64,000 nucleotides of DNA, taken from NCBI GenBank assembly GCA_019155185.1, contig CM032817.1, positions 4,148,974-4,212,973 on the forward strand, read 5' to 3'. Every line of letters begins with the position of its first letter. Within the stretch, counting starts at the first letter, position 1. This DNA comes from Beaufortia kweichowensis. Its lineage: Eukaryota > Chordata > Actinopteri > Cypriniformes > Gastromyzontidae. The notes under the pieces are model-generated. The model was not told the origin of the DNA. It saw only the letters and a program-made list of their open reading frames with translations, and did not search any database. The translations under genes were made by a program, and so were the position numbers. This document shows, in pieces, positions 1 to 10,275 of the stretch.

Positions 1-505
1 TTTGTCTTACTTTTCCAATATGAATACACAAATATTTTATATTTAATTATAAATATACTCACTGAATACATTTTAAACACATTATTACACTGACACGACT
101 GTTTGTTTCTGCAAAAGGTTATTCTTGTGCAAAGACAGAACTGAAGTTTATAATATTGGTGAAATGGGGCCATTGGTTGTATTGTAGGCATAATGTAGTG
201 TAAACTTTGATTGCAAAATACTCTAAATGAACAACAAGCAAAAACACTCTGTCCTAAGTTAGGTCAACACAATTCAGTTGGTTGAGTTTAAATTAATTTA
301 CCATAGTATGATTAACTTTATTACATTTGACAAGCCATTTGCCAAAAAAACTAATAAAAATTGAATAAATGTGCTATTCAAAACATATGTAATAGAATCC
401 TATATCTCAATTAAAAACCTTGTCAGCCAAGGGCCTATGTTTGTTTGGCTACAGAAATTTATTTGTACATTTTTTGTGTTTCATTTTACATGTTTGTGCT
501 TTTAG
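1..505. other. Intron or upstream flank of Siglec-like gene A
   Basis: AT-rich sequence with no coding exon I can support. A signal-peptide exon like those at 13150 and 21259 was looked for and not found, so gene A's first coding exon lies upstream of the window or is lost. A pyrimidine-rich acceptor (tttag) closes the stretch at 505. Confidence 0.6.
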
Positions 506-854
506 GTGTTTGGTGTGGAGACTGGAACATCAGTCTGCCAGACAAGATTGAAGCTGAGTGGATCCTGTGTGACCATAAACTGCAGATTTGATATTAACAA
601 CAAATATAATTCTGATCTCACTGACACTGCTGCAGGGGCATGGTACAGAAATGGGACCAAGGATGTAGTGTTTCATTCAAATAATCCTAGCACTTTTAAA
701 GGGAATATAACTGGAAAATTAAGAGACAAAGACTGTACCACAATCTTTTATAATGTTACTTTGAATCATCATGGCACATTTTACTTTAGGATTGAGGGTA
801 ATGGTCAACTGAAATATACCTTTCCACAAAAATCTGTTCCAATACATGTGATCA
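506..854 (+). CDS. Gene A V-set exon, 2-bp deletion
   Basis: Siglec N-terminal lectin domain. It starts with the conserved WCG stretch. After the frameshift it continues with the SCVTINCRF B-strand cysteines, the DCTTIF E-strand cysteine and FRIEG, whose arginine (AGG 788-790) is the position that contacts sialic acid in Siglecs. Donor is gtaagt at 855. The deletion near 555 separates the WCG segment from the rest of the frame. Confidence 0.75.
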
Positions 855-3800
855 GTAAGTGACTTCATGTCTTTGCATATATACTAATAATGCAGAATGA
901 TTAGCTAGATAAAAACAACAGGATTTTTGTTACCTTCTGATGACAAAATATATCTGTGTGCGTTTCAGATTCTCCCCCCAGGCCCACAGTGAAGATGTTT
1001 AAGGATCAGATGGAGGTTCAGGAGGTGTTGGAGGGGAGCTCTGTGAATCTGCGCTGCTCTTCTCAGACTTTCTGCTCCTCTTCTCCACCAACTCTCACAT
1101 GGAGCTCCACTGACAAACTCCAACTCAATGGGAACAGCAGACTACAGGAGAATCAAACTGAGATCATCTCTGATCTGAACATCACTGCTTCCGCACTTCA
1201 ACATGGAGTCACTTTCATCTGTACTATAACCTACCAGCTAGAGACTAGAAACACAACAGCACAGAACAACATCACATTACGTGTTCAGTGTAAGAGTAAA
1301 TCAGTGTGAACTGTTCACTGTACGATTGTAAACTACATACTGCTGACGCCCTGAATTTTTCCCCCTTAGATGCTCCTCAAAACACATCAGTGTCTGTGTT
1401 TCCATCTGGCACTATACTAAAGGGCAGTTCAGTAACTTTGACCTGCAGCAGTGATGCAAATCCAATAGTGCTCAACTACACCTGGTACAGAGAGAATGGA
1501 GGACAGCTGCAGACTGGACAAAATCTAACCTTTAATGTGGTTAATCGTACACAAACAGGACGCTACTACTGTCAAGCCAGAAACCAACATGGCACCCAAA
1601 ACTCATCAGTGTTCCTGGACATTCAGTGTGAGTATTAGTAGTCTATTTTATTCATTTACTCACTCGCATTTTTAAGCAATTTAGACTGAAGCATAATCTA
1701 ATATACAATGGTGTTAGATTAGCTTATTACTTTTTTTTTTTATGTTTTTAAATATGTTGTCAATGTCTCTTCTTCAGATGCCCCTGAAAACACATCAGTG
1801 TCTGTGTTTCCATCTGACACTATACTGGAGGGCAGTTCAGTAACTTTGACCTGCAGCAGTGATGGAAATCCAATAGTGCTCAACTACACCTGGTACAGAG
1901 AGAATGGAGGACAGCTGCAGACTGGACAAAATCTAACCTTTAATGTGACCGATCGTACACAAACAGGACGCTACTACTGTCAAGCCAGAAACCAACATGG
2001 CATCCAAAACTCATCAGTGTTCCTTGACATTCAGTGTGAGTATATACAGTCTATTTTATATTTTTACTCACATTAATAGTAATTGTATTGCCAAAACAGA
2101 ATATTATAGAGACTTGAAATGCCCCTGGAAGCCCCAGCCATATCACAGCACCATAGATTTAATAAACTTCATTGTTTCATTTTCTAAAGAAAATGTCTTA
2201 TTTTTTTATTCAGATGCTCCAAAAAACACATCAGTGTCTGTGTTTCCATCTGGCACTATACTAAAGGGCAGTTCAGTAACTTTGACCTGCAGCAGTGATG
2301 GAAATCCAATAGTGCTCAACTACACCTGGTACAGAGAGAATGGAGGACAGCTGCAGACTGGACAAAATCTAACCTTTAATGTGGTTAATCGTACACAAAC
2401 AGGACGCTACTACTGTCAAGCCAGAAACCAACATGGCACCCAAAACTCATCAGTGTTCCTGGACATTCAGTGTGAGTATATTTAATATACTGTAACAGTC
2501 TATTTAATTTATTCACTCCCTCACATTTATTAGCACTTCAGACTGAAGTATAATGTAACATACAATGTTGTATTAATGGAGCCTTCATTAAAATTAACTT
2601 GTGTATGATTTAGCAAGGTAAAACTATTCAAACTGCAGTGAAAAATCTTCTTGTTCCTAGCTTAGGCACATTCGCTGTCCCACATGCTCTGCGCTACAGA
2701 CATGACTCATACTTCAAAACATGTCATTCTTTGATTAAATGTGTTTGTTGACTTTTTTAAGTGATCAGACTTCAAATGTTTACCCAGGAGTTGAAAAAAG
2801 GGGAAAAGTAAGATTTAAAAAGAGATTGGAATGATTGAGTATTAAGCCCAGGCCATATCACAGAATCAGAGAGTTAACTTTATTTTTTCATCATTTCAAA
2901 GTATTTTGTCAATTTCTTTACTTCAGATGCCCCTGAAAACACATCAGTGTCTGTGTTTCCATCTGGCACTATACTGGAGGGCAGTTCAGTAACTTTGACC
3001 TGCAGCAGTGATGGAAATCCAATAGTGCTCAACTACACCTGGTACAGAGAGAATGGAGGACAGCTGCAGACTGGACAAAATCTAACCTTTAATGTGACCG
3101 ATCGTACACAAACAGGACGCTACTACTGTCAAGCCAGAAACCAACATGGCATCCAAAACTCATCAGTGTTCCTTGACATTCAGTGTGAGTATATGCAGTC
3201 CATTTTATGTATTCACTCACATTAAGAGTGATTGGATTATAAAACAGACTATTGAAGAGACTTAAGGGTGGTGTAAAACCAAAGCAACCAATGTCACCGT
3301 GCCAAGACTTTTTAACAATTGTATTATTTCAGATGCCCCTGAAAACACAACAGTCTCTGTGTTTCCATCTGACTCTGTAATGGAGGGCAGTTCAGTTACT
3401 TTAACCTGCAGCAGTGATGCAAATCCAGCAGTGCTCAACTACACCTGGTACAGAGAGAATGGTGGACAGCTGGTGCAGCTGCAGAATGGACAAAATCTAA
3501 CCTTCAATGTAACTGATTATACACACAAGGGGCGCTACTACTGTCAAGCCAGAAACCAACATGGCCCCCAAAACACATCAGTGATGCTCAACATTCAGTG
3601 TAATTTCAATTCTTATTTCTGGCAGCTCTTTTCCAAAAAAATCTGTTCATAAATTAAACTAAGAAAAATTAAACTAGAAAAAAAATTTTTATTTTATCCA
3701 AACTGCATTAAGTACTAATGTGGTATCGTTATGATCCCTTTCTGTGTTTCCTTCTGTCCTGTCCTGCCCCTTGATTTCTGAACTGTTGTCATTACAACTA

Positions 3801-5500
3801 CATTTCCCATAGTGCTTTGCTGGACTTCCCAACATTATTACATTCATGTCTTTTTACCCTCTCGTTATCCCTTGTATATATAGCCTTCTTGTTTCTATTG
3901 TCAGTTGTTGTTTATGGCTTGCTCCTAGTTCTTTTTCCTCTGTATTCTTGTTTTGTGAATTAAACTTCATTTGGAAAAAGATGAATGCTACAAATGTTTA
4001 GATAAATGTGTGTCTCTGTTTCTTTTTAGATGCTCCCCAAATCTCTAATTCTTCCAGCCATACCCTTGGGGATGTAACGGTGTTTTCATGTGAGGCTCGT
4101 GGGAATCCCCCTCCTACAGTGCAGTGGCATCTATCTGGATGTCCCGTCACTAACTCTACAAACATGTTTATCAGTGAAGTGCGATTGAACAGCACCGTTT
4201 TGAGGAGCTTCATCACTTTACATCAGTCACTTATACCCACAGACAATCTGCAGTGTGTCTGCACCAACAACTACGGCACTGCCAGAATACAGTTTCAGAA
4301 TACAGTACTTCCTTCCTATCAGCATACTTCATGTAAGTGATACACCATTTTTATTTATACAGCTATTCATAATATTGTAAATATTGTAAAGCCTATAACT
4401 ACTGTAACTTATTGATTTGACAGGGTTTAGTCTTAACTCCCTGCTAGTTGGACTTGCTGTTGGGGCTTTAGTTATGGTGATGCTGTATGTCACTACACAC
4501 GTGTGCAAGTAAGTGTAGAATGTGATTATTTGTGTATGATTCAGGAAAAACAACTATAAATCTTTTTAGTGTCGCCGATTGTTTTTCATAGCAAAGTTGA
4601 GAGTCAAGTATCCCGAGTCTCAGATTTCTTTCTTTCGAAAAACTTCTGTAGTTACCTTGTGTGTGTGTATGATCTAGTAAAGAGATTCACAGTAAATAGT
4701 GTCACAAACTGTGGTCAGACTTGCAGATTTTGAAGTCTGCTGTCAAAAAACGTCTCATCAAATGGTGCAAAGACTAAATAATTTAGTTTATAATATCCGT
4801 ATTTCTAGCTGTATACTCATCTGTCTACTGTGAATTTTGTGCGCACTATTTTATTCATACGATTCATTTAATTAAAGTGTTGTAATATTGCAGAGGTTGT
4901 CAGAATTTAACTGACCCTTTTGAATTGTGTATTGTTTCAGTAAATTCTTGTGCCAGACTAGACAAGACGATAAAACTGGACTTGTTCTGAATGAAGGGGT
5001 ATGTTGTAACAAACACGAATAGAAATACACAAACAAACTAATAATTCATAAAGTTCACCAACACCTGTATTAAAAAAATACAGACTACTTTAGCATGCTT
5101 TAAAAACTCTCTTTTCAGCCACTGACAAATTCAAAGATTCTGATGTATAAAAGTTGATTCTATATTATTGTTCATCTATTAGGCTGTTCTACAAGAGAAA
5201 GAAGAATGTGTTTATGCCAATAAAGTCATGCAGTCACCTTTTGGAGACACTACACTGGATTACCCTGAATCCCTCCATTATTCCACTATTGACTTCACAA
5301 GGACCAAAACCGAGTCGGGAGAGATAAGGGGTGTCTCCTCACTTACAACAGACTATGCTGTGATCCGATATTATCGTGAAACCACTCCAAAGGCAGGTGT
5401 GGATGTCAAGCAAAATGATTTGAAAAACAATAAATTTGCATTACTTACAATATCAGACAAAACTGAAGTCTATGCAGAAATAAATCACCAGAATAACTAA
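506..5500 (+). CDS. Siglec/CD22-like receptor, gene A (8 Ig domains; V exon frameshifted)
   Basis: Multi-exon type I membrane receptor of the CD22/Siglec class, expected to bind sialylated glycans on cells and dampen immune-receptor signalling through tail tyrosines. Exons: 506-854 (V-set), 969 or 990-1289, 1370-1627, 1778-2035, 2214-2471, 2927-3184, 3333-3599, 4030-4332 (Ig domains 2-8), 4424-4508 (membrane helix), 4941-4998 and 5183-5500 (tail). All downstream exons are open and phase-compatible. The V exon is 349 nt instead of a multiple of three, because 2 bp are missing near 555 relative to the paralogue at 22316. That puts TGA at 589-591. This copy is therefore a recent pseudogene, a polymorphic null or a sequencing error. 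The tail keeps LHYSTI (ITIM form), TDYAVI (ITSM form), EVYAEI and a YAN Grb2-type site. No signal-peptide exon is in the window. AATAAA lies at 5849. Confidence 0.75.
969..1289 (+). CDS. Gene A Ig domain 2 exon
   Basis: C2-type domain with LRCSSQ and FICTITY cysteines. It is almost identical to the exons ending at 14375 and 23177. Acceptors at 968 and 989 (cccacag) are both in frame here, unlike in genes C and D. Confidence 0.75.
1370..1627 (+). CDS. Gene A Ig domain 3 exon (type 1)
   Basis: 258-nt Ig exon with LTCSSD, NYTWYRENGG and GRYYCQARNQHG. It carries the type 1 signature (LKGSS, VVNRTQ, HGTQNSS) shared with domain 5. Confidence 0.8.
1778..2035 (+). CDS. Gene A Ig domain 4 exon (type 2)
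   Basis: 258-nt Ig exon with the type 2 signature (LEGSS, VTDRTQ, HGIQNSS) shared with domain 6. Acceptor cttcag, donor gtgagt. Confidence 0.8.
2214..2471 (+). CDS. Gene A Ig domain 5 exon (type 1)
   Basis: 258-nt Ig exon nearly identical to domain 3 (LKGSS, VVNRTQ, HGTQNSS). The intron after it also resembles the one after domain 3. Confidence 0.8.
2927..3184 (+). CDS. Gene A Ig domain 6 exon (type 2)
   Basis: 258-nt Ig exon nearly identical to domain 4 (LEGSS, VTDRTQ, HGIQNSS). The following intron starts like the one after domain 4. Confidence 0.8.
3333..3599 (+). CDS. Gene A Ig domain 7 exon
   Basis: 267-nt Ig exon of the same family but more diverged: VMEGSS, a three-residue insertion QLVQLQNG, and TDYTHKGRYYC. 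The donor is gtaatt, weaker than its neighbours. Confidence 0.75.
3726..3972. repeat. Interspersed repeat inside a gene A intron
   Basis: Block running from atgatccctttctg through ccttgtatatatagcc to gaattaaacttcatttgga. It resembles a non-autonomous interspersed element common in cyprinid genomes. The family is recalled from pattern only. It is not homologous to its flanks and separates Ig domains 7 and 8. Confidence 0.4.
4030..4332 (+). CDS. Gene A membrane-proximal Ig domain 8 exon
   Basis: 303-nt exon with VFSCEARGNPPPTVQW and LQCVCTNNYGTA. It is homologous to gene C's exon at 18053, so it is the conserved last Ig domain before the membrane. Confidence 0.75.
4424..4508 (+). CDS. Gene A transmembrane exon
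   Basis: 85-nt exon encoding a hydrophobic helix, LLVGLAVGALVMVMLYV, followed by TTHVC. Phase matches both neighbours (2 bases in, 2 out). Confidence 0.75.
4941..4998 (+). CDS. Gene A first cytoplasmic exon
   Basis: 58-nt exon encoding a short polar stretch (NKFLCQTRQDDKTGLVLNEG). Donor is gtatgt. It is the positional equivalent of 18839-18908 and 24111-24177. Confidence 0.7.
5183..5500 (+). CDS. Gene A terminal tail exon with ITIM/ITSM motifs
   Basis: 106 codons including stop. Tyrosine motifs in order: VYANK (YxN), LHYSTI (LxYxxI, ITIM), TDYAVI (TxYxxI, ITSM form) and EVYAEI. The end NHQNN differs from gene D, which ends after LYAQVK. Confidence 0.75.
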   Translation, partial: AVLQEKEECVYANKVMQSPFGDTTLDYPESLHYSTIDFTRTKTESGEIRGVSSLTTDYAVIRYYRETTPKAGVDVKQNDLKNNKFALLTISDKTEVYAEINHQNN

Positions 5501-5848
5501 TTCACGTAACTTTGTGTATTACAAAACTGATACATATTGCCATTAAGTCTGAAAACCAGAAATTGTCTTAATACTTTTTGTCTTCATTTTAAATAGCATA
5601 ACTTTTAAAAACTTACTTTAAAAGGCTAAATAAATATAAATATCAAAATACATGTTGGCACAACTGTAGGTTAGATGTGTAGTGTAATCCCAGATGACTT
5701 TCAAAAACATATTTACTCTGTATTTTCTATCTATCTCATCTAATATTAGCATTTGTATGTTTTATTCCTGTTAACTCAATCAAGCAATTTTAATCTCGTT
5801 ATTTCTGTGCAGGTGATACAAACCAATACATTTATTATTTTGTTTATC

Positions 5849-5854
5849 AATAAA
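5849..5854 (+). terminator. Poly(A) signal of gene A
   Basis: AATAAA about 350 bp after the stop codon. An earlier AATAAA lies near 5629 and could also be used. Confidence 0.5.
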
Positions 5855-7720
5855 CATGTTTGTCAGTAATACTAACACTGTGCACTGTGTTGCGTGTTAG
5901 TGTGATAATTTGACAAAAAACTATTCCATTATTCTGTATTTTCCATGCAAAACCATGCTGTTCATGTTCATTATTTAAGGTCTTATGGGGTGTCATATGC
6001 TTATGGGAGGTCCAGGACCCCCATCCTCCCTGAACTGGAACACTGATGAACTCTGATCTGTATGAAAACCTGAACAATATCATCCAAGCAGTTACTGTAA
6101 ATCAAGAACAGTGTTTACTGATAACTCATTTTAATATTACACAAAATGCTAACAACAATGAACAAATAACTATACAATCACTTTTACTTAAGAGTAAATG
6201 CATTTTGACTCACTAATTGTCCTAACAGACAAAACATATACACTCATACAGGGTTTTAACACTGTAACCCACATAAAACTGTAAACTTACTGGTTCAGCA
6301 GGAAGCTTTGACAAATAGGCAGGAACTCAATAGAGGATTTGTTTGTAGTGTTCCTCTTTGTGTTACCTTACACTTAGAATAAGGAAGTATCTTTGTTTTT
6401 ATTGTAGCTCACTAATAACACTTTTTATCGTTTGTTTGTTTTTTACTAAAATATTTGATTGTTTGTATTCTGTAAGTTACAGTTATAAATGAGAACTATG
6501 ATTGAGGGGAATGTTTAGCATGTAACCTTTTGGGCTGTTTCTGTTTCATGTGCATATTGTGCATATGTTAGAATGTCCACATACTATTTAAAATCCCTAT
6601 TTGAGTAAACCTTGTGTGCTGCCTAATCAATTTAATTAAGTTGGTTCAATCAATTTTTCTTTTTTAAGTAAAGCTGAAAGACATTAGTCAGCAAACAAAG
6701 TAAGGTGAACTGCTTTCCCCAAAAGCTGAAACTCCAAAAAGCTGAGCAGGAAGTTGCATTGAAATTTTAAGTTAAATCAACATTTTGTTTTACAGCGTAG
6801 AGACACACAAATATATAAAAGTAGGTGTCAATGTCTTGCTTTTGAGACATTCAGCCATGCTTTAGTATTTAAGTAAACCATTAACTAGCTTTGGAGTGCA
6901 AACATTTTCTTATCTGATGAACATTTTGGAATGTTGTATTTATGGTTCTTCCCTTTTGCATGTGTAGATGGGCTATTGTCTATTTATGTTCCCGTTGTGT
7001 GTTATTTAGCAGGCCAGTTTTATTCAGTTCTGTTTCAGCTGACCTCTTTTATAGTTTTATTATTTTGAATGTACACATTGGCCTTGATTTGTAAAATGTA
7101 TATTTTCTACGTAACTTTGTTTGTTGTGTAAAATAAAGCTTAGTTTTTAATGATTAAGCCTATGTTGCTATACTTTGTTATGACTGCCTGGTCCCTAACC
7201 ACATACGCACAACATGCAAAAACGTGCCTAAAATGGAGATGTGGTTTAGGACAATCTTCTTACACTTCTTCATTTAGATCTTTGTTTAGCATAACATTGT
7301 AGCTGTAGCAATAATCTGAACTTCTTATAGATACATTATAGATACGGATAATGTCTAATATGTTGATAATACTTTACAGTAAAGTTCCATTTGCTAACAT
7401 TAATTAAAGCATTAGGCAACTTGAATTAACAATGAGAAATATTTTTACAAATACCACAGCGAAAGATATGGTGTTATTTTAAAAAGTAAATTTAATATTT
7501 TAAGGAATACAATTTAATTTACTAAAGAAATTTTTCTTCTCACTTTTCTATTGAAAGGTTTGTTTATCTATTCAGTCTTCTCTGTAAACAAAATCATTGT
7601 TCCTTTATTTGAAGAACAGACTTTGTGTTATACAACAGCTGTGCTGATACTGAAGGAGGGGCAAACTATGTACATTTATTATTCTTGTATACTGTACATT
7701 TTTTTGTATATATTTTGTAG
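5855..7720. other. Intergenic DNA between genes A and B
   Basis: AT-rich. No coding exon, no signal-peptide exon and no copy of the promoter block seen at 11615 was found. One degenerate interspersed repeat lies at 7365-7445. Confidence 0.5.
7365..7445. repeat. Degenerate teleost interspersed repeat
   Basis: Runs from actttacagtaaag through ttgctaacattaattaa to aacaatgag. It matches the sequence at 21550-21630 base for base over much of its length, so both are copies of one dispersed family. Confidence 0.55.
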
Positions 7721-7991
7721 GTGTTTGGTGTGGAGATTTCAACATCAGTCTGCCAGAGAAGACAGATGCTTTGAAGGGATCCTGTGTGACCATAAACTGC
7801 AGATTTGATATTAACAACACATATAACAGAGATCTTAATGACAGTGTGACAGGAGTGTGGTATAAAGATGGACATGGCTTGAATGAAAAAATTGTGTTTA
7901 ATTCCAGCAGCCCTAATAACCCTTTTAAAGGGTTATTAACTGGAACTTCAGTGATGATAGTTTTATGTCTTATTACTCATCTCTGTGCACG
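7721..7991 (+). pseudogene. Gene B fused V-set/transmembrane exon
   Basis: 271 nt with exact start and end phases for a V exon entry and a membrane exon exit. The junction is at about 7940-7944. E, F and G strands, including the sialic-acid-contacting arginine, are absent. The remaining hydrophobic stretch is only about 13 residues. Confidence 0.75.
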
Positions 7992-8603
7992 GTGCGTACA
8001 CAACACACAGGAAGTTTTACAGCAGTATGTTGCTATTTGACATACTCCTATACATTTCAAATGCAAAATATGGTTCACACATGAACACAACATCTGTGTA
8101 GTGCAAAAACTAAAGCAGCTCATGTCCTTTTTTTACATATTCCTTGGATGGAATTATTTAAATGAGGGACATTATGTGTAGCTACAGCGAGTTATTTGTT
8201 ATATATCTTAAAAAGTGTTTTCTGTTAGTAAGAATATCTCCCTTTGGATTGGACTTTTAGTTTCACATTGTTACAAACCTGTTTTGCTTAGCAGCAACAT
8301 TATACATTAAATTTAGATTTGAAAATGTGAAAAAGAATAAAAGGACCCCTCATTAAGTAAAAATGCTAAACAGACAGACAGTGTATGTGTGCTGTCATAC
8401 ATACTGTCATACAGTTTTTTGTACAATTTCTGTGAAACCCAAAATATTATACTTGATCAAAGTAGTGTTACAACGCCCTCATCTGGTCAGCCATGGTGAA
8501 ACAGATCTATACCATGTAGGTTATAAAACCTAATAACTGATGCTTATTCTATATTGCATAACTGCTTCTCAGTGTCATTGGATAATGGAAATATGTTTTT
8601 CAG

Positions 8604-8665
8604 AAGAAAAAACAGAAGTTCCTCTAAGACAAGCCAAGAAGATACATCTCATTCTGACCAACAAG
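8604..8665 (+). pseudogene. Gene B cytoplasmic exon remnant
   Basis: Follows cag and encodes RRKNRSSSKTSQEDTSHSDQ. It ends one base out of the phase used by genes A, C and D. Confidence 0.6.
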
Positions 8666-8788
8666 GTGAGATCCAAAAGAAAGACATTATATCAAACTCA
8701 CAAAATACTAAGAGAGATTATGAGAGAATATACTTATGAAAGAAAATGTCATAACTCACTACTGATCTAGTTCTTGTTCATCCAATAG

Positions 8789-9282
8789 ACTGTTGTACAG
8801 GAGAATGAGGGAGGGTCTGCCAGTGACAATAAAGCCATGCTGTCACCTGCTAAAGTCTCTGAATCAACCAGAATGCCTGATTTATTCCACCAATAACTTA
8901 ACAGACACCAAAACAGAGTCAGGACAGATATTGGGTGTATCATCACTTATAACTGAGCATGCTATTGTCCGGTGCAATTCTGATGCAGTAACAGAGCCAT
9001 AAAGCTCTGGTGACCGTCAGTCCAACAGCAACATCTAACCAGCTATAATGGAGTCCCAGAAAAATCTAATCATTCAAGATCAAAGATCAAAGATCAGAGA
9101 ACTGTGCATCTACACAAGACACAACATATGAAAATACCTATCTCACGCCTGTTCCACTGTTGGTCATGCATGCAGATGAAGTTGCAAAACATGCTCTGGC
9201 ACAGCAAACCATTCCCAAACTTCTCACGCATTTAGATTCTGACCTGTATGCACAAGTAAAGCATTGCTGTCCAGACAGCTAG
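8789..9282 (+). pseudogene. Gene B terminal tail remnant
   Basis: NKAMLSPA near 8829-8852 matches gene C. The frame then shifts to PECLIYSTNN, VSSLITEHAIV and later to SDLYAQVKHCC with a stop at 9280. The ITSM tyrosine is replaced by histidine (TEHAIV versus TDYAVI). Confidence 0.65.
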
Positions 9283-9404
9283 AATCACTTTTTATGATTG
9301 TCCTTGATTCATTTCTTGTTAATAATGATCTCATGTTTTCACTTGCTGTCTGGGTTCTATCTGCAAAACTGGAAAGAAAACAGTTTAAAAAGCAGTTTAA
9401 AAGC

Positions 9405-9570
9405 ATTCCATGGTGATGCCTTAAGAAGCTGGTGAAAAACAAATAGAGTGTTTGCAAATTCTATGCAAATTGTGGCCAAAATGGACTATGCTAACATATA
9501 GTATGTTAACATATAACATAGTTTTCATTTATCTTGGTTTTGTTTAGTACAACATAATTCCTATAGTTAC
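9405..9570. repeat. Direct repeat, copy 1
   Basis: Shares ccttaagaa, tttgcaaattctatgcaaa and gttttcatttat...acaacataattcc with 10120-10275. Confidence 0.5.
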
Positions 9571-10119
9571 ATGGTTGTGTTATTTCAAAGTTTTGCTAAG
9601 TTAACTATTATTATAAAATGTAGAAAAAATATAATAGAAAGTACTGATCTAAAGTGAATAGATTACAGTATGTGACAATTTCTGTAACAGAATCACAATA
9701 CAGTACATTTGGACACTACTAAACTTTTTCCATTTATGAATTCTCTCTGTCAAACTGTGATAACCATGACTTAATTTTTTAAATTTAAATTATATAAATG
9801 TGTGTGTTAAATGGTAACAATTAAATGCAAATGTTTCTACTTTATTTGTATTTTAAACATGTTTTTAAATTGTTAATAAACTGTATTTAAAAGAAAAAAC
9901 ATTTTTTAAACATATTTATATTTACATTTTTAAGACATAAACAATAGCAGATCTAGATGACATATTGATAAATTCACCCAACTTTTCACAGATTGCTATT
10001 TTTAATCTCTTTAAGTTAATTACATGTCATTTTTACAGAGTACTTTAAATTACAGAGTACTTGAAAATGCACGGTCGGTGTTTCTCATAAAAAAAAACAT
10101 CAGGCAACAAGAGGCCAAC

Positions 10120-10275
10120 AGATAGGATTTCCCTCAATGCTGTCCCAGGATGATCCCTTAAGAAACAAAGAGTACATTTTTTGCAAATTCTATGCAAAGG
10201 GAGACCACATAAAAGAAGCATAGTTTTTATTTATTTAGGATCTTTTTAGTCACAACATAATTCCCATTTTAAAAA
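10120..10275. repeat. Direct repeat, copy 2
   Basis: Diverged copy of 9405-9570 in the same orientation, spaced about 0.7 kb apart. Confidence 0.5.

Larger units (their letters stand above)
7721..9282 (+). pseudogene. Siglec-like gene B relic (V-set joined to membrane exon)
   Basis: Remains of a fourth cluster member. The V-set exon begins normally after tttgtag (GVWCGDFNIS, SCVTINCRF) but stops at the C'-D region. It continues in frame into the second half of a membrane exon (SVMIVLCLITHLC), so all other Ig domains are gone. A cytoplasmic exon (8604-8665) ends in a phase that does not fit the last exon (8789 on). That last exon carries another frameshift, seen by comparing 8840-8880 with 19090-19145. 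A relic of the distal tail, ending in LYAQVK at 9253-9282, lies outside any open frame. I found no signal-peptide exon. Transcripts may exist, but a functional receptor is unlikely. Confidence 0.75.

Noticed and set aside
1370..3599. CRISPR-like or satellite array
   Set aside because: The periodic repeats are Ig exons with splice sites and open frames, not short spacered repeats.
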